The notes beneath the pieces are model-generated. The model saw only the letters and a list, made by a program, of their open reading frames with translations. It did not search any database and was not told the origin of the DNA. Position numbers and translations under genes: made by a program. DNA of 15,883 nucleotides, taken from NCBI GenBank assembly GCA_905372495.1, contig CAJPPG010000014.1, positions 1 through 15,883 of the forward strand. Direction: 5' to 3'. Of the stretch, positions 6,136 through 12,890 are shown one piece after another (within the stretch, counting starts at the first letter, position 1; the number at the start of each line of letters is the position of its first letter). The DNA comes from Candidatus Saccharimonadota bacterium (lineage in GTDB: Bacteria; Patescibacteriota; Saccharimonadia; Saccharimonadales; Saccharimonadaceae).

Positions 6136-6204
6136 GCTTAACACTGCCTAAAAGACAAGAAGAAAAAAATGCTTAACATTGCTTAAAAACAAGAAGAAAG
6201 AATT
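6136..6204. repeat. Tandem imperfect direct repeat of about 35 bp, two copies
   Basis: Copy 1 (6136-6170) and copy 2 (6171-6204) abut and both run GCTTAACAyTGCyTAAAA, then ACAAGAAGAAA. Within each, two GCTTAA-like blocks are 10 bp apart, one helical turn. The repeats fall inside the leader of the 475-aa gene, so they may bind a protein on DNA or form structure in RNA. Confidence 0.65.
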
Positions 6205-6254
6205 CGTTGGTAAATTCTTAAAATGCTCCTCCCACTCTCGTGTTCAGCCTCAAA

Positions 6255-6283
6255 ACTATATAATATATATTACATAGTGTCAA
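6255..6283 (-). promoter_or_regulatory. Promoter of the 475-aa gene with 24-bp near-perfect palindrome
   Basis: On the - strand TTGACA (6278-6283), 17 bp, TATAGT (6255-6260). The stretch 6255-6278 is a palindrome of 12-bp arms with one mismatched pair (arms ACTATGTAATAT and ATATTATATAGT on the - strand). It covers the entire spacer and the -10. Confidence 0.75.
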
Positions 6284-6313
6284 GGTTAAGGGAAATAGGT
6301 ATTATTCTCCTTT

Positions 6314-6337
6314 AAAAAAGGCTGGATTACTCCAGCC
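6314..6337 (-). terminator. Terminator of the MYG1-like gene
   Basis: On the - strand GGCTGGA-GTAA-TCCAGCC, a perfect 7-bp stem, is followed by six T (6314-6319). The loop and loop-proximal pairs match the terminator at 4548-4567. Confidence 0.85.
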
Positions 6338-6343
6338 AAATAT

Positions 6344-7306
6344 TTAAGAAGAAATTGCAATTTGCGCTAATGCAAGTGCGCCAGCTAATGATCTGGACCT
6401 AACTAATGTACCATCAGCTTCACAACTAATAACATCCTGTACCCCAGTTAATGATGCTAAACATACATTCGATAATCCGCACCAAGCTGTAGGTAGCTTC
6501 TTTCTCTTACAACCCGAATTATCTCTTGAGCCCAAAATCGCCTGCACATTCCATTCGCCCTCAAGATTAGGAAAAACGCAGTACAGTAGTTTTTTAGCTT
6601 TAGGGTTAAAAGATCTCAGTATATATTCCTCCCAACCGTCAATATACATTGGAAGATAAAGGAACTCACCCTCGTTATGCGCAATCATATTCTCAATCTC
6701 ACTCTTTGCCTTAACAACAGGCACTACGTGTTTGATTTCTTTTTCCAGAATTTTTTGCGCAAAACTCACAGCTTGCAAAAAAGCCACATCAGAATCCTGA
6801 TTTTGATCATTCCAATTCGGATTAAACAAATTGATTGCTTCTGACACTGACATTTCAATCCCACTAGCCGAATAACCCTGATCGCTCGCATCAACTCCAT
6901 GGATTAAATCATGACTCACTTCCATTGTCGCCTCTACAATTAATTGCAGAGGACAATCAAAATTAGACAAGATCTCCATACTATAATGACGCCAAGCCAG
7001 CCCTGCGGTTGAGAGTTTCATGAAATCACTATAATGTTCTTCGAACCCCTCTTGGTGACAGTCAAAACGTCTTTTGTCTATTCTGAATTCTCCCCCAATA
7101 CCAAACATTATCAACCCCCTTGGTCCATTTTTCTTAGCATACTGAACCAAACTTTGATCCTTCGTGCGCAACACTCGCACCCTCTTCAACATCGACAACA
7201 TCGCCGTCGCAAAAACGTCCCCAGCATAATGTGGTCCTGAATTGGTGATCACATTTGCATTTTCAAGTTCTGTCACGATAGTGACACGATTGTGTATTTT
7301 TCCCAT
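6344..7306 (-). CDS. MYG1-family (UPF0160) protein with degenerate active site, 320 aa
   Basis: The whole length follows the MYG1 family, DHH-type metal-dependent phosphoesterases whose studied members are 3'-5' exoribonucleases. Landmarks are an N-terminal TNSGPHYAGDVFATAML, RVLRTKDQSL, IGGEFRIDKRRFDCHQEGF, GLAWRHY, VDASDQG, LFNPNWNDQNQDSD and a C-terminal KKLPTAWCGLSNVCLASLTG. The family's metal-binding residues are largely changed. The THxGxFHxD motif is TNSGPHYAG (His22 to Asn, second His to Tyr, Asp to Gly), DVGG is GIGG, and DHHQ is DCHQ. H107 and the D139/D142 motif remain. It is probably a non-catalytic paralog with the fold kept, perhaps binding RNA or a partner. The start at MGKIHNR (ATG 7304-7306) has AAAAGGAG upstream. 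It has its own promoter and terminator. The family call is strong; loss of activity is inferred. Confidence 0.85.
   Translation of the reverse strand: MGKIHNRVTIVTELENANVITNSGPHYAGDVFATAMLSMLKRVRVLRTKDQSLVQYAKKNGPRGLIMFGIGGEFRIDKRRFDCHQEGFEEHYSDFMKLSTAGLAWRHYSMEILSNFDCPLQLIVEATMEVSHDLIHGVDASDQGYSASGIEMSVSEAINLFNPNWNDQNQDSDVAFLQAVSFAQKILEKEIKHVVPVVKAKSEIENMIAHNEGEFLYLPMYIDGWEEYILRSFNPKAKKLLYCVFPNLEGEWNVQAILGSRDNSGCKRKKLPTAWCGLSNVCLASLTGVQDVISCEADGTLVRSRSLAGALALAQIAISS
7271..7286 (-). repeat. Perfect inverted repeat just inside the MYG1-like gene
   Basis: TGTCAC-TATC-GTGACA on the - strand lies 20-35 nt after the A of the start codon. It could be a message hairpin affecting initiation or a protein site, or simply chance within the coding sequence. 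Confidence 0.4.
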
Positions 7307-7358
7307 CTTTCTTCTCCTTTTAAAGAACAATTTTCGAAGCTATAACTTCTAGATACCG

Positions 7359-7390
7359 ATATATTATAATATATATTCAAAGATTGTCAA
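7359..7390 (-). promoter_or_regulatory. Promoter of the MYG1-like gene with 16-bp palindrome
   Basis: On the - strand TTGACA (7385-7390), 16 bp, TATAAT (7363-7368). A perfect palindrome ATATATTATAATATAT (7359-7374) covers the -10. The + strand block TATAATATATATT (7365-7377) recurs at 6259-6271 in the promoter of the 475-aa gene, again six or seven bases before TGTCAA. Confidence 0.7.
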
Positions 7391-7458
7391 AACAATGAGC
7401 ACCCTATACCACAACCAAACATTTTATGTTTAAATATCCACAGGGAATTATTTACTCA

Positions 7459-8814
7459 ATGCCTCATCAAATTCTACCAAAACAAAGTTCAGCCGATGCT
7501 CGCACTTACATTGCGATTGACCTTAAATCTTTTTATGCCTCAGTTGAGTGCGTAGATCGTGGACTTAATCCTTTAACCACCAAATTAGTAGTTGCCGATG
7601 TTACTCGCACCGATAAAACAGTCTGCCTCGCAGTTTCTCCCGCCCTCAAAGCTCTTGGCGTTGGTGGCCGTGATCGTCTTTTTCAAGTCTATAAAAAGGC
7701 GCCCAAAGGCTCTTTTATTATTGCTCCTCCCAGAATGCAAAAATACATTGATGTGAGTACCTCTATTTTTGGTATCTATGCTCAATATCTTGCTCCCACT
7801 GATATCCACATATACTCTATCGATGAGGCATTCCTTGATGTTACTAATTATCTTCAAGCCTATCAGATGACCGCCCATCAACTTGCTCGTACCATTGTAA
7901 AAGATGTTCTTGGGCACACCGGTATCACCGCCACTGTTGGTATTGGCGAGAATCTATATCTAGCTAAGATCGCCATGGATATCGTCGCCAAGCATTTACC
8001 ACCCGATCCTGACGGTGTTCGTATCGCCGAACTTACGGAATCTTCTTACCGCGAAAAGCTTTGGACCCACGCTCCACTAACCGACTTTTGGCGTATTGGT
8101 CCAGGCTATTCCAGACGGCTTCATAATCTTGGCATCTACACCATGGGCGATCTCGCCAGATATTCTCTTACTGCCTCCTCCAAACTCTTTAAAATCTTTG
8201 GCGTGAACGCCGAATTACTCATAGACCACGCTTGGGGCTATGAACCAACCACTATTTCCGATATTAAAAACTATCAGGCCGTCAACCATTGCCTCTGTTC
8301 TGGACAAGTTTTACATCGCCCCTATAATCGCGCTGAAACCATCACCATTATTAAAGAAATGACCCACAGCCTCGCCCTCGATTTAACTCAAAAAAATCTA
8401 TTCACAGATCAAATCATCCTCGATCTTGGCTTTTCAAGTCCCAAACACCCCTCATTCGTTCACGCTTCCAAAAATCTTCCTCAATATACTAGTAGCACCA
8501 AATTAATTACCCAAGCTGCATTAAAGATTTATCAAAAAATCATGCCGGATCATGCCACGATCCGTCGTGTCGGTATTACCGCCAATCATATTTTATCTGC
8601 TCAAAACCATACCACCGAGACCACACAACTCAATCTTTTCGACTCACCCACTAAAACCGAACAACAAACCGAACAAGCTCTTCGTCTTCAACAGGCCACT
8701 TTGTCCATCCAGACTCGTTATGGCAAAAATGCCCTCATGTTGGGTACAAATTTTCGACCTGAGGCAACCATGCGTGAACGCAACCAACAAATAGGAGGTC
8801 ATCGTGCCGGATAA
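7459..8814 (+). CDS. Y-family translesion DNA polymerase, Firmicutes UvrX/DinB-like
   Basis: It copies past damaged template bases. Motifs, numbered from the ATG at 7459 (451 aa): YIAIDLKSFYASVEC (metal ligand D21), YSIDEAFLD (catalytic D122, E123), TVGIGENLYLAKIAMD, then a helix-hairpin-helix WRIGPGYSRRLHNLGI and the little-finger domain (CSGQVLHRPYN, LALDLTQKNLFTDQIILDLG). Near the C terminus QLNLF is a likely sliding-clamp binding motif, and the tail RYGKNALMLGTNF...RERNQQIGGH matches the form common in Firmicutes chromosomes and mobile elements. It overlaps the YolD-like gene by 11 bases. The start is uncertain: an in-frame ATG at 7426 adds 11 residues, and neither has a good ribosome site (GGGA 12 bases before 7459). 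Family call is secure. Confidence 0.93.
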   Translation: MPHQILPKQSSADARTYIAIDLKSFYASVECVDRGLNPLTTKLVVADVTRTDKTVCLAVSPALKALGVGGRDRLFQVYKKAPKGSFIIAPPRMQKYIDVSTSIFGIYAQYLAPTDIHIYSIDEAFLDVTNYLQAYQMTAHQLARTIVKDVLGHTGITATVGIGENLYLAKIAMDIVAKHLPPDPDGVRIAELTESSYREKLWTHAPLTDFWRIGPGYSRRLHNLGIYTMGDLARYSLTASSKLFKIFGVNAELLIDHAWGYEPTTISDIKNYQAVNHCLCSGQVLHRPYNRAETITIIKEMTHSLALDLTQKNLFTDQIILDLGFSSPKHPSFVHASKNLPQYTSSTKLITQAALKIYQKIMPDHATIRRVGITANHILSAQNHTTETTQLNLFDSPTKTEQQTEQALRLQQATLSIQTRYGKNALMLGTNFRPEATMRERNQQIGGHRAG

Positions 8815-9070
8815 TCAACAAAATCTCCGTTCACTTGCAGAGTCTTTCAATAATCCTTATCAGGATATTCTTCATCTTCCTCATTTTAAAGACCCAGCGC
8901 ATCCTCCGCTTAGCCGTTCCAAGCGTGCCGCACAATTTATGCCATTTAAATCCCTCAGTACCTACGAAACTCAAATTGAACAACAATTTCATGATTTAAA
9001 CAATCAACGACTAGAACCATTCATTGATTATTCAGACAGTCAAACAGAAAATTTTAATCTAACCAATTAA
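8804..9070 (+). CDS. YolD-like small protein paired with the Y-family polymerase, 88 aa
   Basis: The core NPYQDILHLPHF, HPPLSRSKRAAQFMPFKSLSTYE resembles the small proteins encoded after UvrX-type Y-family polymerases in Firmicutes (YDDIIxLPH, then DRAAQFSPFAALTGY), thought to modulate the polymerase. The start is GTG at 8804, chosen because AGGAGG (8793-8798) lies five bases upstream. That is one of the few good ribosome sites in the right half, and it overlaps the end of the polymerase gene, so translation is coupled. At 88 aa it is somewhat shorter than typical relatives. The C-terminal tail is acidic and polar. No terminator is obvious before the next promoter. Confidence 0.75.
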   Translation: MPDNQQNLRSLAESFNNPYQDILHLPHFKDPAHPPLSRSKRAAQFMPFKSLSTYETQIEQQFHDLNNQRLEPFIDYSDSQTENFNLTN

Positions 9071-9118
9071 CTAATACCCCTTCTCCATTATTTCTCTAGA
9101 GTTCTTTTCTTCACTTAG

Positions 9119-9147
9119 TTTACAAAACCTAAGTTCCATGATAAAAT
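9119..9147 (+). promoter_or_regulatory. Promoter of the L33 gene (near-leaderless)
   Basis: TTTACA (9119-9124), 17 bp, TAAAAT (9142-9147), with TG before the -10. The predicted start near 9154 is only about four bases before the ATG, and no Shine-Dalgarno is present. Confidence 0.65.
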
Positions 9148-9157
9148 AATCGTAATT

Positions 9158-9367
9158 ATGTCAAAGAAGAGTAATACAAAACGCAAACTCGTTGGTCTCG
9201 TATCTGAAGAGTCTGGTATCCGTGCCTATTACACTAAAAAGAATACCATGAATACCCCTGACAAGCTCAGCTTGAGAAAATATGACCCAATTCTAAGAAA
9301 GCACGTTGTTTTCGTAGAAACCAAGAAAAATCTCGGTCGCAACGAAGTCAAAGAAAAGAAGCGTTAG
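9158..9367 (+). CDS. rpmG: 50S ribosomal protein L33, 69 aa
   Basis: Large-subunit ribosomal protein. The L33 core is visible as [43 protein letters not shown], the counterpart of the usual NPDRLELKKYxPxxxKHxxxxETK. It has no cysteine, so it is the zinc-independent form, and it carries short lysine-rich extensions at both ends ([18 protein letters not shown]), longer than the usual length near 50. The form with VGLVSEESG is what I associate with candidate-phylum bacteria. It is a single gene with its own extended -10 promoter, essentially no leader and a hairpin terminator. Confidence 0.92.
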   Translation: MSKKSNTKRKLVGLVSEESGIRAYYTKKNTMNTPDKLSLRKYDPILRKHVVFVETKKNLGRNEVKEKKR

Positions 9368-9376
9368 AATAATTTC

Positions 9377-9406
9377 AAAAAATCCTCTCATCTTGGGAGG
9401 ATTTTT
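9377..9406 (+). terminator. Terminator of the L33 gene
   Basis: AAATCCTC (9380-9387) pairs with GAGGATTT (9397-9404), followed by a short T run. The next promoter's -10 begins seven bases later. Confidence 0.8.
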
Positions 9407-9409
9407 CTA

Positions 9410-9418
9410 TGCTATAAT
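9410..9418 (+). promoter_or_regulatory. Extended -10 promoter of the polysaccharide cluster
   Basis: TG-C-TATAAT (9410-9418) places the transcription start at about 9425, one base before the ATG at 9426. No convincing -35 exists, since that stretch lies in the L33 terminator. The transcript should be leaderless. Confidence 0.6.
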
Positions 9419-9425
9419 AGAGAAG

Positions 9426-10289
9426 ATGAAAAAGGGAAGCACCCCAACCCTAAAGGTCATTGTTGCAACTCATAAACCATATACGATGCCAACTGACTCC
9501 CTATATCAGCCACTTCTTGTTGGTTCTCATTTTTATAAGACCCAGAAAAACGATCGCAAATTACCGAAAAATTTTGCTTATGATAACACTGGTAAACATA
9601 TTTCCGACAAAAATCATAACTACTCTGAACTCACTGGTCTCTACTGGCTTTGGCAAAACCGAGCCAAAAAAGACTCTAACGAAGACTCATTTTACGGTCT
9701 CGTTCACTATCGTCGTTTTCTTACCTCAAAAACCGACAAACAAATTTTAACCCAAAAGGAGTTACAAGACTTACTCTCTAATTCTCATAAAAATATCAAA
9801 TATGGTATAATTCTCCCCAAAAAACGTCACTATTATATTGAGAATCTCTATAACCATTACGCTCATACACTACATATCGAACCACTCGACAAAACACGAC
9901 AAATCATTGAGCAGTCTCATCCAGCATATCTTGCAGAATTCGATCGTCTCAAGACTCGTCGCTCCGCTCATATGTTTAATATCTTCATCATGAAGAAGCC
10001 GTTCTTCAATGAGTATTGTGAATTTCTTTTCGATATTCTTTTTACTTTAGAGAAATCACTTTCTGTTGCCGAAATCAATCAATATGATGAATTTCATGCC
10101 CGCTTCTTTGGTCGAATTTCAGAACTTCTCCTCGACGTATTTCTTTACACAAAATACCCTGACCTCGAACATCGCTCCGATGTTTTAGAGCTCGACATTT
10201 TAGAACTTGAACCTGTTAATTGGCCATTAAAGATTAGAAGCTTCCTCCTCGCCAAATTCTTTGGTAAAAAATATCACAAAAGTTATTAA
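9426..10289 (+). CDS. DUF4422-family glycosyltransferase, 287 aa
   Basis: DUF4422 proteins are found in capsule and exopolysaccharide loci and are taken to be glycosyltransferases. Visible here are the N-terminal KVIVATHKPYTMPTDSLYQPLLVGS, DNTGKHISDKNHNYSELTGLYWLW, YGLVHYRRFL, and the C-terminal YDEFHARFFGRISELLLDVFL, all in family order. I start it at the ATG at 9426 (MKKGSTP): an earlier in-frame ATG at 9393 would make the L33 terminator and the -10 box coding. It is first of four polysaccharide genes on the + strand, 12 bases before the next. It has no signal peptide, so it should act on the cytoplasmic face of the membrane. The sugar transferred cannot be told. Confidence 0.88.
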   Translation: MKKGSTPTLKVIVATHKPYTMPTDSLYQPLLVGSHFYKTQKNDRKLPKNFAYDNTGKHISDKNHNYSELTGLYWLWQNRAKKDSNEDSFYGLVHYRRFLTSKTDKQILTQKELQDLLSNSHKNIKYGIILPKKRHYYIENLYNHYAHTLHIEPLDKTRQIIEQSHPAYLAEFDRLKTRRSAHMFNIFIMKKPFFNEYCEFLFDILFTLEKSLSVAEINQYDEFHARFFGRISELLLDVFLYTKYPDLEHRSDVLELDILELEPVNWPLKIRSFLLAKFFGKKYHKSY

Positions 10290-10301
10290 AAAGTAGAATA
10301 A

Positions 10302-11492
10302 ATGAAATCATCACAAAAACAGAACACTCCCCTCATCTCCGTAATTGTCCCAATATATAACGCCTCAACTTTTCTTGTTCAAACCATTGATTCTGTGCTA
10401 AAACAAGATTATCCAAACCTTGAAGTTCTCCTCATCAATGACGGATCAACTGATCACTCCGCCGAGGTCTGTCATACTATTATTGCTAGATATCAAGATC
10501 AAACATCGAAAAGTCTAAAAACATCAGACACACCACAAAATTTCATTTCCTCCCCCCTACGTCAACTCCACTTTTTTAACCTACCACATCAAGGAGTTAG
10601 CGCTACCAGAAATTTTGGCTTAACGAAAATTTCCGGCGAATATTTTTGTTTTCTCGATGCCGATGACTTGCTCACACCCACCTTTATCTCCGAGCTTCAC
10701 ACTTTTGCTCATAATCATCAACTTAAATACGTTACTTCCACTTTTAAACGCGTCCTTTACTCTCAAAAAAATTCCAATCTCCAAAATCTTCTCACGTTAC
10801 CGAAAAACGTAGACTCTCCCCAAGACAGCTCGCCCACTTCGCAACACTCCAACAAGGATGCACTGCAGACTATCCTTCCTGCCGCCGATTACCTGCGTAA
10901 ACTACTTGACCTTGATGCCGGCTACAATTTCTGTCATATGAAACTCCTTCATCATAGCTTAAAATCCACTCTTTTTGACCCCGACCTCGTTGTCGCCGAA
11001 GACGCTTTATATAACTTTACTCTAGTCGCACAACTTGATCACATTGGTATTATTCAAAAACCTCTCTACCTTTATCAAGTACATCAAAGCTCCACTGTTC
11101 GCACTTTCACTACTCAATATATTAAAAATTATCAGCTCGCACTACAAAAAATCAGTAACTTTATCCATTTTCAATATCCAAATCTTTTTCCCAACCTTGA
11201 AAAACCCTTGCAGGCCTTTATTGCCACCCATCTTTTTTTCATTCTTGTAAACTTCTGTTGCCATCAACAGAATCCACGACCATATAAATCCATCTCCTCA
11301 CTTTACAAAGTTCCACTTTTTTACCGTGCAATCCACCTCGCCCCTCTACGTTTTTTCTCGCCGCAAAAAGCTTTCATCATATTTTGTTTCAAGCTCCGTC
11401 TCATTCCTATCCTCAAAATTATCGGTTTTTTACGTAATAAACAAAACACACAAGGTTACATCTCAATAGTCAAAAATCGCAAATTCAAGTAA
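10302..11492 (+). CDS. GT2-family glycosyltransferase, 396 aa
   Basis: An inverting GT-A enzyme that transfers a sugar from a nucleotide donor during surface glycan synthesis. It opens with LISVIVPIYNASTFLVQTIDSVLKQ and LLINDGSTD (donor site), then GVSATRNFGL, the metal-binding DxD as FLDADD (119-122) and a probable catalytic-base motif VVAEDAL (E233, D234). Two polar, low-complexity inserts are unusual for the family, at about 65-88 (TSKSLKTSDTPQ) and 155-190 (Ser/Gln/Asn-rich). The C-terminal third is rich in aromatic and hydrophobic residues and may touch the membrane. No Shine-Dalgarno is seen before the ATG. It sits between the DUF4422 gene and the polymerase gene, nine bases before the latter. 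Confidence 0.9.
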   Translation: MKSSQKQNTPLISVIVPIYNASTFLVQTIDSVLKQDYPNLEVLLINDGSTDHSAEVCHTIIARYQDQTSKSLKTSDTPQNFISSPLRQLHFFNLPHQGVSATRNFGLTKISGEYFCFLDADDLLTPTFISELHTFAHNHQLKYVTSTFKRVLYSQKNSNLQNLLTLPKNVDSPQDSSPTSQHSNKDALQTILPAADYLRKLLDLDAGYNFCHMKLLHHSLKSTLFDPDLVVAEDALYNFTLVAQLDHIGIIQKPLYLYQVHQSSTVRTFTTQYIKNYQLALQKISNFIHFQYPNLFPNLEKPLQAFIATHLFFILVNFCCHQQNPRPYKSISSLYKVPLFYRAIHLAPLRFFSPQKAFIIFCFKLRLIPILKIIGFLRNKQNTQGYISIVKNRKFK

Positions 11493-11501
11493 AATATAGC
11501 T

Positions 11502-12890
11502 GTGAAATCATTTTTTCAAATAGTTGAACGTTTTTTAAAGGCACTCGCCAGTCTGCCCTCTGACTTTCTTTTTTATCTAGCCGCCGCCTCTCTGCCCTTT
11601 GAAAATCTCATCTTTGCCCCCTCCAAAGGTTGGGCCACTATTACCCCTATTATCCTTTTTTTCTATGCCATCTTAAATCTATACCATCTCAAGGCCCACC
11701 TCAAGAAAATTCGTCCCATCCTCCTCTTCTTTCTTGGTTTCTCAATTCTTGGCACTCTCACCACTATTATCTTCCATGGCCGTTTAGATGACTACCTCTC
11801 CGCCTACGTCCCCATTATATTAGGCCTTACCTGTCTATTTAGCTTTCTTGAGTTTTATAGTAAGCACCACGGTCCAGAATTAAAACAAAAACTTCAGTTC
11901 CTAGTCTCTATTATTATCGTCACTTATTTGCTCAGTCTCCTAGTTGGTTTGGCTGAATATTTTGCTCTTAAATACAAAATTGAACCACTCACACACTTTT
12001 TTGACCTCATCTTTAAGCGTAACTATTTAGCTAAAAACCGCGTGCAATTCTTTTTTACTGAGCCGTCATTCATCGGTATGCACCTCTTCGGTGTTCTTCT
12101 ACCCATGTTTTGGCTTACCCGCCGCAAAGACCTTCTCTTCCTCATCGTACTTTATGCATACTCTGCCATCTTCTTTGGTGCCGGCATCCGTATTATTCTT
12201 GATGTTATCCTAATTTTAATCATCCTCGCCACTCTCTATCTTCCGAAAGTCAAAGAAAAACTTTTTCTCCTCCTAAACCTTGTCGCTTTTGTACTTTTCC
12301 TCACAACTCTCTCCGCCGTTAATGGTCGTTTCCATAAAATCTTCTTTGGCTTTCTCTCGTCTAGATCTGAAACCTCTATTGACTGCACTATAGAAGAGAA
12401 TCAAGATACTGAAGATTGTCTAGCTTACGTAAGACAATCTGGCATTAATTCTGACGGCTCCTTTGCTAGTCGGGTTTTTCGTATTAAATCCAGTGTCTAC
12501 GGTTACACAAAATCTCCTCTAGGTTTTTTAACTGGCTACGGCCTCGGCAATTCTATTTATCCTGCCCGCCTTGGTCACGCTAAGGCAAAAAAAGAATATA
12601 AGAGCAGTTACATGAAGGAAGTAAACGATTTAGAAAATCCAAACTATCACGACGACAGCGTCTCCTACTGTCTATATACTCGTTTTATTAGCGAATTTGG
12701 CATTTTCGCTCTTCTCCTTGGTCTCTATTATTTATATTACCTCGCCAAACAATCTAGCCTAAGCTACCGTTATCACTATTTATTGATTACACTATATCTC
12801 TATCTTCAATTTGAATCACTCAGTTTCTATGCTCTTTGGCTCTACATTGCAGTTATGTTATTTACCAGGAGTCCAAAAACCCGTGTCTGA
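11502..12890 (+). CDS. O-antigen ligase / Wzy polymerase-like membrane protein, 462 aa
   Basis: A polytopic membrane protein of about a dozen hydrophobic segments. A large polar loop at about residues 285-380 carries the Wzy/O-antigen ligase-like pattern SFASRVFRIKSSVYGYTKSP, then LGFLTGYGLGNS, with conserved-type arginines and glycines. Such proteins polymerise lipid-linked repeat units or ligate chains outside the membrane. That loop includes two cysteines in an acidic stretch (DCTIEENQDTEDC), perhaps a disulfide. The start is GTG at 11502; TAAAAT at 11490-11495, which includes the previous gene's stop codon, would put a transcription start right at it. It ends in TGA within the first codons of the flippase gene. 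Whether polymerase or ligase cannot be decided. Confidence 0.8.
   Translation: MKSFFQIVERFLKALASLPSDFLFYLAAASLPFENLIFAPSKGWATITPIILFFYAILNLYHLKAHLKKIRPILLFFLGFSILGTLTTIIFHGRLDDYLSAYVPIILGLTCLFSFLEFYSKHHGPELKQKLQFLVSIIIVTYLLSLLVGLAEYFALKYKIEPLTHFFDLIFKRNYLAKNRVQFFFTEPSFIGMHLFGVLLPMFWLTRRKDLLFLIVLYAYSAIFFGAGIRIILDVILILIILATLYLPKVKEKLFLLLNLVAFVLFLTTLSAVNGRFHKIFFGFLSSRSETSIDCTIEENQDTEDCLAYVRQSGINSDGSFASRVFRIKSSVYGYTKSPLGFLTGYGLGNSIYPARLGHAKAKKEYKSSYMKEVNDLENPNYHDDSVSYCLYTRFISEFGIFALLLGLYYLYYLAKQSSLSYRYHYLLITLYLYLQFESLSFYALWLYIAVMLFTRSPKTRV

Larger units (their letters stand above)
6020..6343. other. 324-bp intergenic region: leader, repeats, promoter, terminator
   Basis: It contains the leader of the 475-aa gene (6020-6248), a tandem imperfect repeat (6136-6204), the promoter with palindrome (6255-6283) and the terminator of the MYG1-like gene (6314-6337). 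No gene was found. A hairpin closed by CCAATG (6044-6049) and CATTGG (6078-6083), with an inner GAGG/CCTC stem, lies just upstream of the ribosome site on the - strand. Confidence 0.65.

Noticed and set aside
6136..6204. Reading the tandem repeat as a CRISPR array or replication iterons.
   Set aside because: Only two copies, adjoining without spacers, inside a leader; no cas or rep gene nearby.
29..6335. The 9-mer TTACTCCAG recurs at 29, 4556, 5989 and 6327.
   Set aside because: Two copies are terminator loops and two are inside coding sequence in unrelated contexts; no larger repeat surrounds the coding copies, so chance plus the terminator likeness explains it.
7307..7458. LexA/SOS box upstream of the Y-family polymerase.
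   Set aside because: No CGAAC-N4-GTTCG-like or CTG-N10-CAG operator could be found by eye; GAAC and TTCG fragments there are not correctly arranged.
7585..7917. 110-aa open frame on the - strand inside the polymerase gene.
   Set aside because: It is a shadow of a well-conserved coding region; no promoter or ribosome site.
9393..9425. Longer start (MGGFFYAIIEK) for the DUF4422 gene.
   Set aside because: It would translate the L33 terminator and the -10 box; family alignment begins after the ATG at 9426.
12811..12882. Longer start for the flippase gene.
   Set aside because: It would overlap the preceding gene by 80 bases and add a non-hydrophobic stretch unlike Wzx N termini.
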